DNA from: Sutterella massiliensis
GTDB lineage: Bacteria > Pseudomonadota > Gammaproteobacteria > Burkholderiales > Burkholderiaceae_F
Reading direction: 5' to 3'
Assembly (NCBI RefSeq): GCF_016899755.1
Contig: NZ_JACJJC010000013.1
Location: 1 to 64,000 of the forward strand
DNA: 64,000 bases
Within the stretch, counting starts at the first letter, position 1. Each line of letters begins with the position of its first letter. Shown here piece by piece: positions 1 through 8,552 of this stretch. The notes beneath the pieces are model-generated. The model did no database searches, was not told the DNA's origin, and saw only the letters and a program-made list of their open reading frames with translations. The position numbers and the translations under genes were made by a program.

Positions 1-2
1 TC

Positions 3-221
3 CGGCTGTGGGATCCGGAAATCACGCGGTACATGGGTTATCGAGAAGTCAAAAAGATTATCGAGGCCCGAACCGCTGAGTACCGTGATGCCATTAGCTC
101 CGGGGGAACTTACTGGCCCTCAAGAGGCTTCAACTGGATGCAGCCGACTTTGGAAAAAGCCGCGCGGACTCTGGTGAAGTGCGGAAAGAAATCCGAAAAC
201 ACATCGAGTAATTTCGAGTAA
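3..221 (+). CDS. C-terminal fragment of an unidentified protein, runs off the left edge
   Basis: An open frame enters from the left edge and stops with TAA at 219-221, giving about 72 residues. It contains the stretch PEITRYMGYREVKKIIEART and ends KKSENTSSNFE. I do not recognise the family. It abuts the point where dcuC homology on the other strand breaks off (about 228), so this segment is probably the end of something inserted into dcuC, such as a mobile-element gene. The direct repeat TCGAGTAA/TTTCGAGTAA sits at the junction, but the other end of any element lies outside the window and terminal repeats cannot be tested. It could also be an unrelated neighbour joined by a deletion. Confidence 0.4.
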   Translation, partial: RLWDPEITRYMGYREVKKIIEARTAEYRDAISSGGTYWPSRGFNWMQPTLEKAARTLVKCGKKSENTSSNFE

Positions 222-227
222 CTTTTT

Positions 228-1303
228 CGGAACAGCATCACCCAAACGCCCGCGCCTTCCATGGAGGCGGCGGCCGAAATGAGCGTGAAGACGCCGCCGA
301 GCTTATTCACGCCCATGGCGAAGAGTTCCGCACAGCAGATGAGGCTCACGGTCGACGTGAAGACCTTGCCCATGCCTTCGAAGACGGCTTCCGTACGCTT
401 GCAGCAGTCCTTGAAGCCGCGGCGCGTAATGAGGTCGACCAAGAATGCGATGACGATCGAAACGATGATGCCCGTCTGCAGCGAAAGCTTCACGCCCGCG
501 TAAACCATCGGCGAGAAGACAATGAGGAGCACGAGCGGAAGCATCGGCAGGAACGCATAGTGCACGGGACCGGCGCCTTCAAATGCCTTTTCGATGTCCT
601 GCTTTTCGCCGGCGCCTTCGGCAGAGAGCTTCGAAGCGTCGCGGCGGTCGAACCAGCGCTGCACGAAGAATTGACCGATCGCAACGGTCGCGATCACGCA
701 GAGCGCCACCGGAATCTGGTCCTGCACGAAGTACGTGACGACGTCGGTTTTGAGAAGGTCCGCAGCGCGCATGGCGTTCGAAGAGGCCGGACCCAAGTCA
801 AGACAGCAGGTCGAGCCGATCACGGCAGCGGCGGAGGCGCGCGAAACGCCGAGCGCAACGAGAAGCGGATAAACCGAAGCCATCAGAAGGAGTCCGAGAG
901 CCACGGCCGAGTTGATGAAGAGCGCCATGAACTGGCCGACGATGTACGTGACGGCAAGAAGCACGTAGGGCGAGCGAATGGCCTGGAGCGGGCGCACGCA
1001 AAGCTTCACAAGCGCACGCGAAGCGCCGATGCGGTCCATGTAGACAGAGAAGCCCGCGATCAGCATGATGTTGAGGCCGAGGCCCGGCAGACGCGAGCGC
1101 ATGAGCGCCGTGAAGGCTTCGCCCAAGTCAAAGCCGAAGAAGTGCGTGGACTTTTCGGGTGCCATCGGGGGCGTGCCCATGACGGCGGCGCAGATAAGCA
1201 TCACAAAACCCGCGATCAAGAGAATGATCGGCGGATAGTAGTTTTTGAGAACGCAGTAGGCGACAACGGCCACTACGGCGAGCGTAATAAGAACGCCAAG
1301 CAT
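228..1303 (-). pseudogene. dcuC: anaerobic C4-dicarboxylate carrier DcuC, 3'-truncated
   Basis: DcuC-type carriers move fumarate, succinate and other C4-dicarboxylates across the inner membrane during anaerobic growth. The start (ATG 1301-1303, preceded by GGAG) opens a hydrophobic protein beginning MLGVLITLAVVAVVAYC. It follows the family for about 358 residues, including MDRIGASRALVKL, SPYVLLAVTYIVGQFMAL and GVSRASAAAVIGS. Similarity to E. coli DcuC stops after VWVMLF. The frame then continues into unrelated residues and ends at 110, in the segment joined at about 228. Roughly the last 95-100 residues of the carrier, including its final membrane segments, are missing, so the protein is probably non-functional. 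The breakpoint is a real feature of the given sequence; whether it is an insertion, a deletion or an assembly join cannot be decided here. Confidence 0.8.
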
Positions 1304-1781
1304 GACAAAGCTCCGGCAAAGCCGCTCAATAGAGCACATCGCGCGATGGGCGACAGAGCTGCCGCAGCGTGCTGGCTCGAAAGGCCCCGAGCGCCTCGAA
1401 TGCGCCGCTCGGGAGCGCGGCACACACCGAGTCTGAACTTTTCCTGAGAGAGACTTTGCTTTTTCTTGTGGTTGGAAAAGCCTGCGGGAAGACCGGCGCC
1501 GTCGGCATCGATTGCGCTCGGGGTGCGTACAAATGAATTTAAGGGAAAAGTCGTTCGCGCCCGCCAATCGGCAGTCGATGCGTGCCGAGAGTCTACAGAA
1601 GGTGAACGGGTATTTTGCTTCGGAAAATTTCGAAGGCCTTTTTGTGGGGTTGCAAGCGCCGTCCTGCGTGAAGGCTCGCACGAAAAGGAAATTTCGGGCA
1701 GAATGCGGCGCTTTGAAAACGAAAAGCCCCGAAGCGCTTGAAGGCGTTCGGGGCCGATCGTAGTGAATTTTTTAGGTTTCT
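1304..1781. other. intergenic region, dcuC leader and bamD 3' end
   Basis: No gene is supported here. It must contain the dcuC promoter (leftward), but no convincing -35/-10 pair was found. An 8-bp inverted repeat CCCGAGCG/CGCTCGGG (1386-1393 and 1406-1413) would lie in the dcuC leader. The bamD terminator occupies the right end. Confidence 0.5.
1715..1755 (-). terminator. rho-independent terminator of bamD
   Basis: Read leftward, a hairpin with stem GCCCCGAACGC/GCGCTTCGGGGC is followed by TTTTCGTTTTC. It lies just downstream of the bamD stop codon. Confidence 0.8.
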
Positions 1782-2570
1782 TTAGCGAGCGGGCTGCGCG
1801 CGGGCGCCGTCCTTGTTGAGCTCGATGATGCGGCGCGTGTCGTCGGCAAGTTCCGAGAGCTGCAGCTCGTCGTAGCACTTGGCGATGAGTTCGAGCGCAT
1901 CGTCGCGCATCGGCGTGTTCTGAAATTCGCGAACGACGCGCTGCGCGCGGTCGATGGCGGCGACGTACGCGTGACGCACGTAGTAGTACTCGGCGGTTTT
2001 GAGCTCATGCTCGGCCTGCGCGAGAACGAGTTCGTGCATGCGGCGTCGCGCTTCCGGAGCGAAGCGGCTGTTCGGGTAGCGAAGGACGAGTTCCTTGAAG
2101 ATGTCGAAGGCTTCACGCGAGGCGTTGGCATCGCGTTCGGCCAAGTCTTCGGCAGAAAGCATGGCAAACCAGCTGTCGTTTTCATTCAAGGTCGCGAGTG
2201 CCTTCAGATACATGACGTAGTCGCTGTTCTGATGGTTCGGATACGTGCGAAGGAAGCGGTCCGCGGCCTGCACGGCGCCGGGCGCGTCACCATCCTTCCA
2301 GGTGGCGTAAATGAGTTCGATCTGCGCCTGCTGAGCATACTGGCCGAAGGGGTAGCGCGCTTCAAGCTTCTGATAGTAGTCCTTCGCCTGCGTCCAATTG
2401 CTATCATCGAGGGCTGTTCGGGCTTCGGTGTAAAGCCTGTCGGCCGGCCAATCGAGCGTAGGGTCCTGATCAAGGCTCTGCAGCCACGAGCAGGAAGCGG
2501 TCGCAAGGGACACCGCGATCAGTGCGCCGGTGCGCAGAAGAAGCCGTTTGAAAGGATTAGCAAGGTTCAT
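1782..2570 (-). CDS. bamD: outer membrane assembly lipoprotein BamD (ComL)
   Basis: BamD is the essential lipoprotein of the BAM machine, which folds beta-barrel proteins into the outer membrane. The 262-residue product is of normal length. It has a lipoprotein signal ending in the lipobox TASC (lipidated Cys27), followed by TPR-type helices with the typical stretches DRLYTEARTALDDSNWTQA, YYQKLEARYPFGQYAQQAQ and ADRFLRTYPNH. Its clients in this window would include the porin, the FadL-type channel and the autotransporter. The ATG (2568-2570) overlaps the rluD start on the other strand in a CATG tetramer, so the promoter of each gene must lie inside the other. No strong Shine-Dalgarno precedes this ATG, but no other start keeps the signal peptide intact. 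Confidence 0.93.
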   Translation of the reverse strand: MNLANPFKRLLLRTGALIAVSLATASCSWLQSLDQDPTLDWPADRLYTEARTALDDSNWTQAKDYYQKLEARYPFGQYAQQAQIELIYATWKDGDAPGAVQAADRFLRTYPNHQNSDYVMYLKALATLNENDSWFAMLSAEDLAERDANASREAFDIFKELVLRYPNSRFAPEARRRMHELVLAQAEHELKTAEYYYVRHAYVAAIDRAQRVVREFQNTPMRDDALELIAKCYDELQLSELADDTRRIIELNKDGARAQPAR

Positions 2571-3645
2571 GACGACAGAAAAAGTCGAATTAGAAAGCGA
2601 GCTCGATTATACCGATGACGAGGATATCGACGAGGGCTGCGAGGCCGAAGCGTCGGCGCCGGCCTTCACGGTGACGGGCTTCTGGGGCGAACGCCTCGAC
2701 AAAGTGATGGCGGCGATGCTGCCCGACGTGTCGCGCGCGCGTCTGCAAAAGCTCATCGAAACGGGTAAGGTCGAGGTGAACGGCGCCGTTGTCGACAAGG
2801 TTCGCTTCAAGGTCGCCGAAGGCGACGCCGTGCGGCTTCTCGAGCCGCCCAAGCTCGATGAGGCGCTGCACTTCGAGCCCGAAGAAGGCGTCGAGTTCGA
2901 AACGATCTACGAAGACGAAGCCATTATTGTCGTCGAAAAGCCGGCCGGACTTGTCGTGCACCCCGGGGCGGGTAATCACTCGGGTACGCTTCTGAACGGA
3001 CTTCTCTACCGCTACCCGGAATTGAAGGACGTGCCGCGCGCCGGGATCGTGCACCGACTCGACCGCGATACGACGGGCCTCATGGTTGTCGCGCGCACGC
3101 TTGCGGCGCAGACGAACCTCGTGCGCCAGCTTCAAGCGCGCACCGTCAAGCGAGAGTACTGGGCCTTTACGCTCGGGAGCGCCGCGCCCGAATTCACGGT
3201 CGACGTGCCGATCGGTCGCGACCCCAAGAGCCGCACGCGCTTTAAGGGCTTCCCCGGGTCGACGGGCGTTCGCGCCAAACCCGCGCGCACGCGCGTTCGT
3301 ACGGTCGACTGGTCGAGCGTCGAGGGGATCCCGGTCTCCTGGGTGGCGTGCCGCCTCGACACGGGCCGCACGCATCAGATCCGCGTGCACTTGACGGGCG
3401 AAGACCTGCCGCTTATCGGCGACCAGGTCTATCGTGGCCGCGCGCCTGGCCTCTGCGTGAAGATCGAAAATGAGCTCGACTTCCACCGTCAGGCGCTTCA
3501 CGCTTCGCGTCTGGGACTCCTCCATCCCGTGAGCGGCGAATTCATGGAGTGGTTCGTGCCCCCGCCCGAAGACATGATCGAACTGATGGACGCGCTCGGC
3601 TTCGGTCCCTGGGACGCGCCCGTGGACGTTTTCGACAGGCAGTGA
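2569..3645 (+). CDS. rluD: 23S rRNA pseudouridine(1911/1915/1917) synthase RluD
   Basis: RluD converts uridines of helix 69 of 23S rRNA to pseudouridine. The product (358 residues) has an acidic N-terminal tail, an S4-type RNA-binding domain at about 41-95 (ERLDKVMAAMLPDVSRARLQ) and a RluA-family catalytic domain. The catalytic motif HRLDRDTTG begins at residue 162, placing the nucleophilic aspartate at about 165; DTGRTHQIRVHL follows later. An upstream in-frame start at 2530 would lengthen the protein inside bamD; I prefer 2569, where the conserved acidic tail begins and an AAGG lies upstream. It is head-to-head with bamD and followed closely by pgeF, the usual betaproteobacterial rluD-pgeF pairing. 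Confidence 0.93.
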   Translation: MTTEKVELESELDYTDDEDIDEGCEAEASAPAFTVTGFWGERLDKVMAAMLPDVSRARLQKLIETGKVEVNGAVVDKVRFKVAEGDAVRLLEPPKLDEALHFEPEEGVEFETIYEDEAIIVVEKPAGLVVHPGAGNHSGTLLNGLLYRYPELKDVPRAGIVHRLDRDTTGLMVVARTLAAQTNLVRQLQARTVKREYWAFTLGSAAPEFTVDVPIGRDPKSRTRFKGFPGSTGVRAKPARTRVRTVDWSSVEGIPVSWVACRLDTGRTHQIRVHLTGEDLPLIGDQVYRGRAPGLCVKIENELDFHRQALHASRLGLLHPVSGEFMEWFVPPPEDMIELMDALGFGPWDAPVDVFDRQ

Positions 3646-3714
3646 TCAATTTTTGAAGTGCGCCGCGGCGAACCTTTCGCCGCTCGGCGCATGGCATCTT
3701 CCGGCAGAAGAAAA

Positions 3715-4542
3715 ATGGCCAAAAATCAATTCAAACCCGAACTCGACCGCATCGTGCCCGAATGGTCGGGCGTCGTGCCCGCAGCGGTCGCCGCTTGCTT
3801 CACCTGCCGCTCGGGCGGCGTCTCGAGCGGTCCTTACGGCACGCTCGAAGGCATCATGGGCCTCAACCTCGCCGACCACGTCGGTGACGCAGCGGCGTGC
3901 GTGCGCATGAACCGCTCGATTCTCACGCAGTGCCTGCCCGCCGAGCCCAAATGGCTGCGTCAGGTGCACGGCACGACGATTGTCAACGCGGCCGAACTTG
4001 CGGCGGGCGTCGTCCCGGAAGCGGATGCGAGCTTCACGACGCGCCCGGGCGTCGTTCTCTGCGTGATGACGGCCGACTGCCTACCGGTGCTCATCGCCGA
4101 GAAGCGCGGCCGCGCCGTTGCGGCTGTTCATGCGGGCTGGCGCAGTCTTGCCGCTGGCATCGTTCAGAAAACGGTCGAGCGCCTTCGCGCCGAACTCAAC
4201 GATCCCGTTGCCGAATTCGCTGTCTGGTTCGGACCGCGCATCGGCGCCGAGGATTTTGCCGTGGGCGACGACGTGCTCGAAGCGATGCGCGAAACGATTC
4301 CAGGCGCTGACGCGCACTTTTGCGAAAACACGAAGGGGGCGCATGAAGGGAAGTGGCTTGCCGACCTGGGCGGCCTTGCGCGGGCAGCGCTCGCAGCTGA
4401 GGGCGTTGCTGAAGCCGACATCTTCGACTGCGCGCTTTCGACCTATGCGGACGCCGCGCGCTTTTGGAGCTTCCGCCGCGACGGGGAGCGTACGGGCCGC
4501 CACGCGGCGCTCATCTGGCTCGACGCGCCCGAAGCGGCCTGA
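3715..4542 (+). CDS. pgeF: peptidoglycan editing factor PgeF (laccase-domain, YfiH family)
   Basis: YfiH/PgeF proteins are single-domain copper or zinc enzymes. E. coli PgeF keeps peptidoglycan precursors free of misincorporated serine, and relatives act on purine nucleosides. The 275-residue product shows the family's metal ligands: the His of RQVHGTTI, the Cys of MTADCLPVLIAE and the His of AAVHAGWRSLAAGI. The start is uncertain. ATG 3715 has a weak AGAAG upstream; in-frame ATG 3691 and GTG 3658 are alternatives. The gene begins about 70 bp after rluD and is probably co-transcribed with it. Which activity dominates in this organism cannot be read from the sequence. Confidence 0.85.
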   Translation: MAKNQFKPELDRIVPEWSGVVPAAVAACFTCRSGGVSSGPYGTLEGIMGLNLADHVGDAAACVRMNRSILTQCLPAEPKWLRQVHGTTIVNAAELAAGVVPEADASFTTRPGVVLCVMTADCLPVLIAEKRGRAVAAVHAGWRSLAAGIVQKTVERLRAELNDPVAEFAVWFGPRIGAEDFAVGDDVLEAMRETIPGADAHFCENTKGAHEGKWLADLGGLARAALAAEGVAEADIFDCALSTYADAARFWSFRRDGERTGRHAALIWLDAPEAA

Positions 4543-4633
4543 TGGACGAGCCGCTTCTCGGCACCTCCCAAGAGAACAATTCCGGTGCGGCGGACGAAAT
4601 TGACCGCTGCGCCCGTCATCCGAAGGATTTCCA

Positions 4634-5989
4634 ATGACCCGAAAAATTCCCGTCGTCGGCTTTGTTTCGCTCGGCTGCCCGAAGGCGCTCGTCGACACCG
4701 AGCGTATTGTGACGGAGTTGCGCGCGCGCGGCTACCGCATCGGCACGACCTATAAGGACGCCGACCTCGTCATCGTCAACACCTGCGGCTTCATCAATGA
4801 AGCCGTTGAAGAAAGCCTGCAGGCAATTTCCGAAGCGCTTGAAGAAAACGGCCGCGTCATTGTTTGCGGCTGCCTGGGCGGCAAAGCCGAAGAAGACGGT
4901 TCGAACTTCATCGCCAAGCGTATGCCCAAGGTTTTGGGCGTGACGGGGCCCGACAGTGTTGACGAAGTGCTCGCCATGGTCGAAAAGGCGCTGCCGCGCC
5001 CGCACGACCCCTGGGACGAACTCGTGCCCAAGTGCGGCGTGCGCCTGACGCCCAAGCACTACGCGTATTTAAAGATCAGCGAAGGGTGCAATCACCACTG
5101 CACTTACTGCATCATCCCGAAGCTGCGCGGCGAGCTCGTGAGCCGCCCGATCGGCGACATCGTTCGCGAGGCGGCGAATCTGCGAGAAGCGGGGGTGAAG
5201 GAGCTTCTCGTCATCAGCCAGGACACGGCCGCCTACGGCGTCGACAAGAATTACAAGCTCGACTTTGCGGGCGGGCGCCCCGTGCGCACGCGCCTCTACG
5301 ACCTCTGCCGCGAACTCGGCCGACTCGGCATGTGGACGCGCCTGCACTACGTCTACCCGTATCCGAGCGTCGACGAAGTGGTGCCGCTCATGGCCGAGGG
5401 GTTGATCCTGCCCTATCTCGACGTGCCTTTCCAGCACGCTCACCCGCGCATCCTGAAGCTCATGAAGCGCCCGGCCTCGACCGAGCGCAACCTCGAGCGC
5501 ATCGCCGCGTGGCGTGCCGCGTGTCCGGACATCACGATCCGCTCGACCTTTATTGCCGGGTTCCCGGGCGAAACGGAAGCCGAATTCGAGTATCTCCTCG
5601 ACTTCCTGCGCGAAGCCGAGCTCGACCGCGTCGGCTGCTTCGCTTATTCGCCCGTTGACGGCGCTGCGGCTAACGATCTGCCGGGACAGCTCCCCGACGA
5701 AGTGCGCGAAGAGCGCCGTCGCCGCTTTATGGAAGTGCAGGCGGAGATTTCCGCAAAGAAGCTCGCGCGCAAGATCGGCACGACGCTCGATGTCCTCATT
5801 GACGAAGAGCCCGATGAAGACGGCGTTGCCGTCGGCCGCACGAAGGCGGACGCCCCCGATATCGACGGCGTCTGCTATGTGACGACCGAGCGCAAACTCC
5901 AGCCCGGCGACTTCGTGAAGGTGCGCATCACCGGCAACGAAGAGCACGACCTCATCGGCCGCGAGGTTGTTGAGGGCGACGGCCAATAA
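4634..5989 (+). CDS. rimO: ribosomal protein S12 methylthiotransferase RimO
   Basis: RimO is a radical-SAM enzyme that adds a methylthio group to the conserved aspartate of ribosomal protein S12. The 451-residue protein has the three expected parts. The N-terminal UPF0004 domain contains [29 protein letters not shown] and VCGCLGG. The radical-SAM core has the cluster-binding cysteines at 152, 156 and 159 ([15 protein letters not shown]). A C-terminal TRAM domain of about 65 residues binds substrate. GCPKALVD and [14 protein letters not shown] are typical of RimO rather than MiaB. It stands about 90 bp after pgeF and is followed by a strong terminator. Confidence 0.95.
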   Translation: MTRKIPVVGFVSLGCPKALVDTERIVTELRARGYRIGTTYKDADLVIVNTCGFINEAVEESLQAISEALEENGRVIVCGCLGGKAEEDGSNFIAKRMPKVLGVTGPDSVDEVLAMVEKALPRPHDPWDELVPKCGVRLTPKHYAYLKISEGCNHHCTYCIIPKLRGELVSRPIGDIVREAANLREAGVKELLVISQDTAAYGVDKNYKLDFAGGRPVRTRLYDLCRELGRLGMWTRLHYVYPYPSVDEVVPLMAEGLILPYLDVPFQHAHPRILKLMKRPASTERNLERIAAWRAACPDITIRSTFIAGFPGETEAEFEYLLDFLREAELDRVGCFAYSPVDGAAANDLPGQLPDEVREERRRRFMEVQAEISAKKLARKIGTTLDVLIDEEPDEDGVAVGRTKADAPDIDGVCYVTTERKLQPGDFVKVRITGNEEHDLIGREVVEGDGQ

Positions 5990-6015
5990 GCCGCATCGGA
6001 AGAAACAGTAGGGAA

Positions 6016-6054
6016 GCGGGCGCCGACGGTCTCAGCCGAGGCGCCTGCTTTTTT
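6016..6054 (+). terminator. rho-independent terminator of rimO
   Basis: The stem GCGGGCGCC/GGCGCCTGC (6016-6024 and 6040-6048) is followed by six T residues. Confidence 0.85.
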
Positions 6055-6243
6055 CCTGAGCTCGAGAATTTTCCCGCCCGTACCCACGCGAGCGGTCTCG
6101 CTCGCGTTTTACAATGCCGCGTGCCGGCGAGCGGCGCAGGCAGAGCTAAAAATTGTCAATAGGTTTTCTCCCCGAATGATTGTTCGGAAAGCGCTTCTTC
6201 AGCGTGAAGGAACGTTTTCCAAACGGTTATTACGGAGGCCTCC

Positions 6244-7074
6244 ATGGCAAATTTGAATCCTTCCGACGCGGCTCGCACGGTCGACGCCTATTCCCCCGCC
6301 GAAGTCACTGAAAAGGTGCTCGGCCTCGCCGTTTCGAAAACGGCGCTTTCGCCGGGGCGGCAGCTGCCGCTCACCTTTCTCGCGGGCATCTACATCGGGA
6401 TCGGGTGCATCTTCAGTGCGCTCTTTTTCGGCGAGACGGCGCTACCCTACGCGGTGCAGCGTCTTGCGGGCGGCGCGGTCTTCTCGGTCGGCCTTCTTCT
6501 GGTACTCGTTGCGGGTGCGGAACTCTTTACGGGCAACACCATGATCGCTGCGGGCGCGCTCGAAGGGCGCATCGGCTGGTCGGCCGCGCTCGGCAACTGG
6601 GTGCGCGTCTGGCTCGGGAATCTTTTGGGGGCGCTCACGCTCGTGGCGCTCGTCTATTTTTCGCACGTGGCCGAAACGAGCAATCTCGCACGCGGGCTTC
6701 TCGCGACCGCTGCCGCCAAAACGTCGGCAGGCTGGGGCGCGATTTTTGTGAAGGGCATTCTCTGCAACCTCCTTGTGTGCCTCGGCGTTTGGATGGGCTA
6801 CGCGGCGCGCTCCGTGGTCGACAAGGCCTTTGCGGTGCTGCTCCCCGTGGCGGCTTTCGTTGCGCTCGGGTTCGAACACTGCGTGGCGAACATGTTCTTT
6901 CTGCCGCTCGGCTGGCTTCTCGTTCAGGCGGGCGTCTCGGTCGACGGGATTGCGGTTGAAACCATCAATCTTGCGGGCATTCTCAAAAATCTCTCTGCGG
7001 CGACGCTCGGCAACATCGTCGCGGGCGCGTCGCTTGCGCTCGTCTATCGCGCCGCATACGGCAAAAAACGCTGA
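6244..7074 (+). CDS. formate/nitrite transporter family protein (FocA-like)
   Basis: FNT-family proteins are pentameric inner-membrane channels for formate, nitrite or related small anions. The 276-residue product has the expected length and six hydrophobic segments. Family-typical stretches are FLAGIYIGIGCIFSALFF, LVAGAELFTGNTM, WVRVWLGNLLGA, FVKGILCNLLVCLGVWM and FEHCVANMFFLP. The start is supported by GGAGG five bases upstream of the ATG. The gene stands alone between two terminators, with no pyruvate formate-lyase or nitrite reductase neighbour, so formate (as FocA) is likely but the substrate is not proved. No clear FNR box was found upstream, although the region is AT-richer. Confidence 0.88.
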   Translation: MANLNPSDAARTVDAYSPAEVTEKVLGLAVSKTALSPGRQLPLTFLAGIYIGIGCIFSALFFGETALPYAVQRLAGGAVFSVGLLLVLVAGAELFTGNTMIAAGALEGRIGWSAALGNWVRVWLGNLLGALTLVALVYFSHVAETSNLARGLLATAAAKTSAGWGAIFVKGILCNLLVCLGVWMGYAARSVVDKAFAVLLPVAAFVALGFEHCVANMFFLPLGWLLVQAGVSVDGIAVETINLAGILKNLSAATLGNIVAGASLALVYRAAYGKKR

Positions 7075-7121
7075 GCCCTTGGATCGCAATGATGGCGGCG
7101 TCAAGCCGTCTTAAAATGGGC

Positions 7122-7182
7122 CCGCCCGGACTTCGAGCTTTTCGCCAGGAAGTCTCGGGCGGTTTCCTTTTCACTTTTTTCT
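7122..7182 (+). terminator. rho-independent terminator of the FNT transporter gene
   Basis: The long stem CCGCCCGGACTTC/GAAGTCTCGGGCGG (one bulged T; 7122-7134 and 7149-7162) is followed by TTTCCTTTTC and a second T tract. Confidence 0.85.
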
Positions 7183-7196
7183 TCAGGCATCGACAC

Positions 7197-8297
7197 ATGC
7201 GCAGCACCAATCCGGGTTTTGTGCCCGACAGCCCCCTGCATCGCGAACTTTCCGCGCCCTGGCTCGAATTCTTTGAAAAGTTCCCGCGTGCGGAACTTCA
7301 CTGCCATCTCCTCGGCACAATCAGCCGCGAGACCTTTATGGATCTTGTGCGCGAGTCCGAAGCGCCCGTGACGGAAGAAGAAGTCAACGAATTCTTTACC
7401 CGCGGCGAAAAGCCCGTGGGCGTGCTGCGCATCTTCCGCGCGCTTGAAGAACACATTCTCAAGAAGCCCGAGATGCTGCGCCGCATCACGGTCGAACACA
7501 TGGCGAGCGCTCGCGAGCACGGCGTGCGCTACATCGAGTTCTTCTGGAACTGGACGGGCCTGAAGCGCCACTTCTCCTACGAAGCGGGCCAGCGCGCCAT
7601 CATCGAGGGTCTGCGCGAAGGCGAAGCCCGTTACGGCATCGTCGGGCGCCTTATTCCCTCGATCGACCGCGAGGCGAGTCCCGAAGACGCACTTGAACTC
7701 GTGAACGAAATGCTCGCGCACCCGGCCGACGAAACGATCGGCCTCGGGATCGACTATCGCGAAACGAATCACGAGCCGGAAAACTTCTGGAAGGCCTTCC
7801 TCCTTGCGCGCGCCGCAGGCCTGCACATTACGCTCCATGCGGGCGAATTCGGCGAACACTGGCGCAACGTTGAAACCGCAATGGACCTCTTGGGGGCCGA
7901 GCGCATCGATCATGGTTACACGATCACGGACAATCCCGCGCTCATGCGCCATGCCCGCGACGAAAACGTGATTTTTGCGGTTGTGCCGACGAATTCCTAT
8001 TACCTGCGCACCTTCACGGACGAAGAGTGGGCGATCCGTCACCCGATCCGCGCGATGAAGCGCGCCGGCCTTCGCATTTTCCCGAACTCCGACGACCCGA
8101 CGATGCACCACGTCAACAACGCCGAAAGCTGGCGCATCATGTTCGAATTCCTTGGGTTCTCGCTCGAAGAAATCCGAGAAATGTTGGTCAACAGCATTGA
8201 TGCGGCTTGGGTCGACGAAGAGACGAAGATCCGCTGGAGCACCGAGTGGCTCGACGAATTCGACCGTCTGGCGGCCGAACTCCCGAAGCTCGACTGA
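7197..8297 (+). CDS. add: adenosine deaminase-family metallohydrolase
   Basis: Members of this zinc-dependent amidohydrolase family deaminate adenosine, adenine or related purines in the cytoplasm. The 366-residue product carries the family's metal and catalytic motifs: HCHLLG with His35 and His37, HAGEFGEH with His214 and Glu217, ERIDHGYTI, and NSDDP near residues 297-301. The motif HCHLLGTI differs from the usual HxHLDG/HLEG, so the exact substrate may differ from adenosine. The start (ATG 7197) comes after the upstream terminator; a longer frame from 7089 would run through that hairpin and is unlikely. No strong Shine-Dalgarno was seen. Confidence 0.82.
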   Translation: MRSTNPGFVPDSPLHRELSAPWLEFFEKFPRAELHCHLLGTISRETFMDLVRESEAPVTEEEVNEFFTRGEKPVGVLRIFRALEEHILKKPEMLRRITVEHMASAREHGVRYIEFFWNWTGLKRHFSYEAGQRAIIEGLREGEARYGIVGRLIPSIDREASPEDALELVNEMLAHPADETIGLGIDYRETNHEPENFWKAFLLARAAGLHITLHAGEFGEHWRNVETAMDLLGAERIDHGYTITDNPALMRHARDENVIFAVVPTNSYYLRTFTDEEWAIRHPIRAMKRAGLRIFPNSDDPTMHHVNNAESWRIMFEFLGFSLEEIREMLVNSIDAAWVDEETKIRWSTEWLDEFDRLAAELPKLD

Positions 8298-8372
8298 TCG
8301 CCGAGCGTTCGGTGCGCGACGCGCCGCCATGAAGGCGGGCGGCGCGCATCATGCGTCGCCCCGAGACGCTGC

Positions 8373-8417
8373 AAAAGCCCCGAGAAGTCGTTTGAATGCG
8401 CGCCTCGGGGCTTTTTT
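8373..8417 (+). terminator. rho-independent terminator of the adenosine-deaminase-like gene
   Basis: The stem AAGCCCCGAG/CTCGGGGCTT (left arm 8375-8384, right arm from 8404) runs into six T residues. Confidence 0.88.
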
Positions 8418-8552
8418 CGTGCATGCGACGCCTCAAAAAGCGCGCCCCAAAAAATCGACCTCTGCGGTCCGGCAATGGTCGTGCGCTATCATTGCCCGAA
8501 CAATGACTCAACCGAGGCGCGCTTCTTTGGCCGCCCTCTCTGCAAACCGCTT

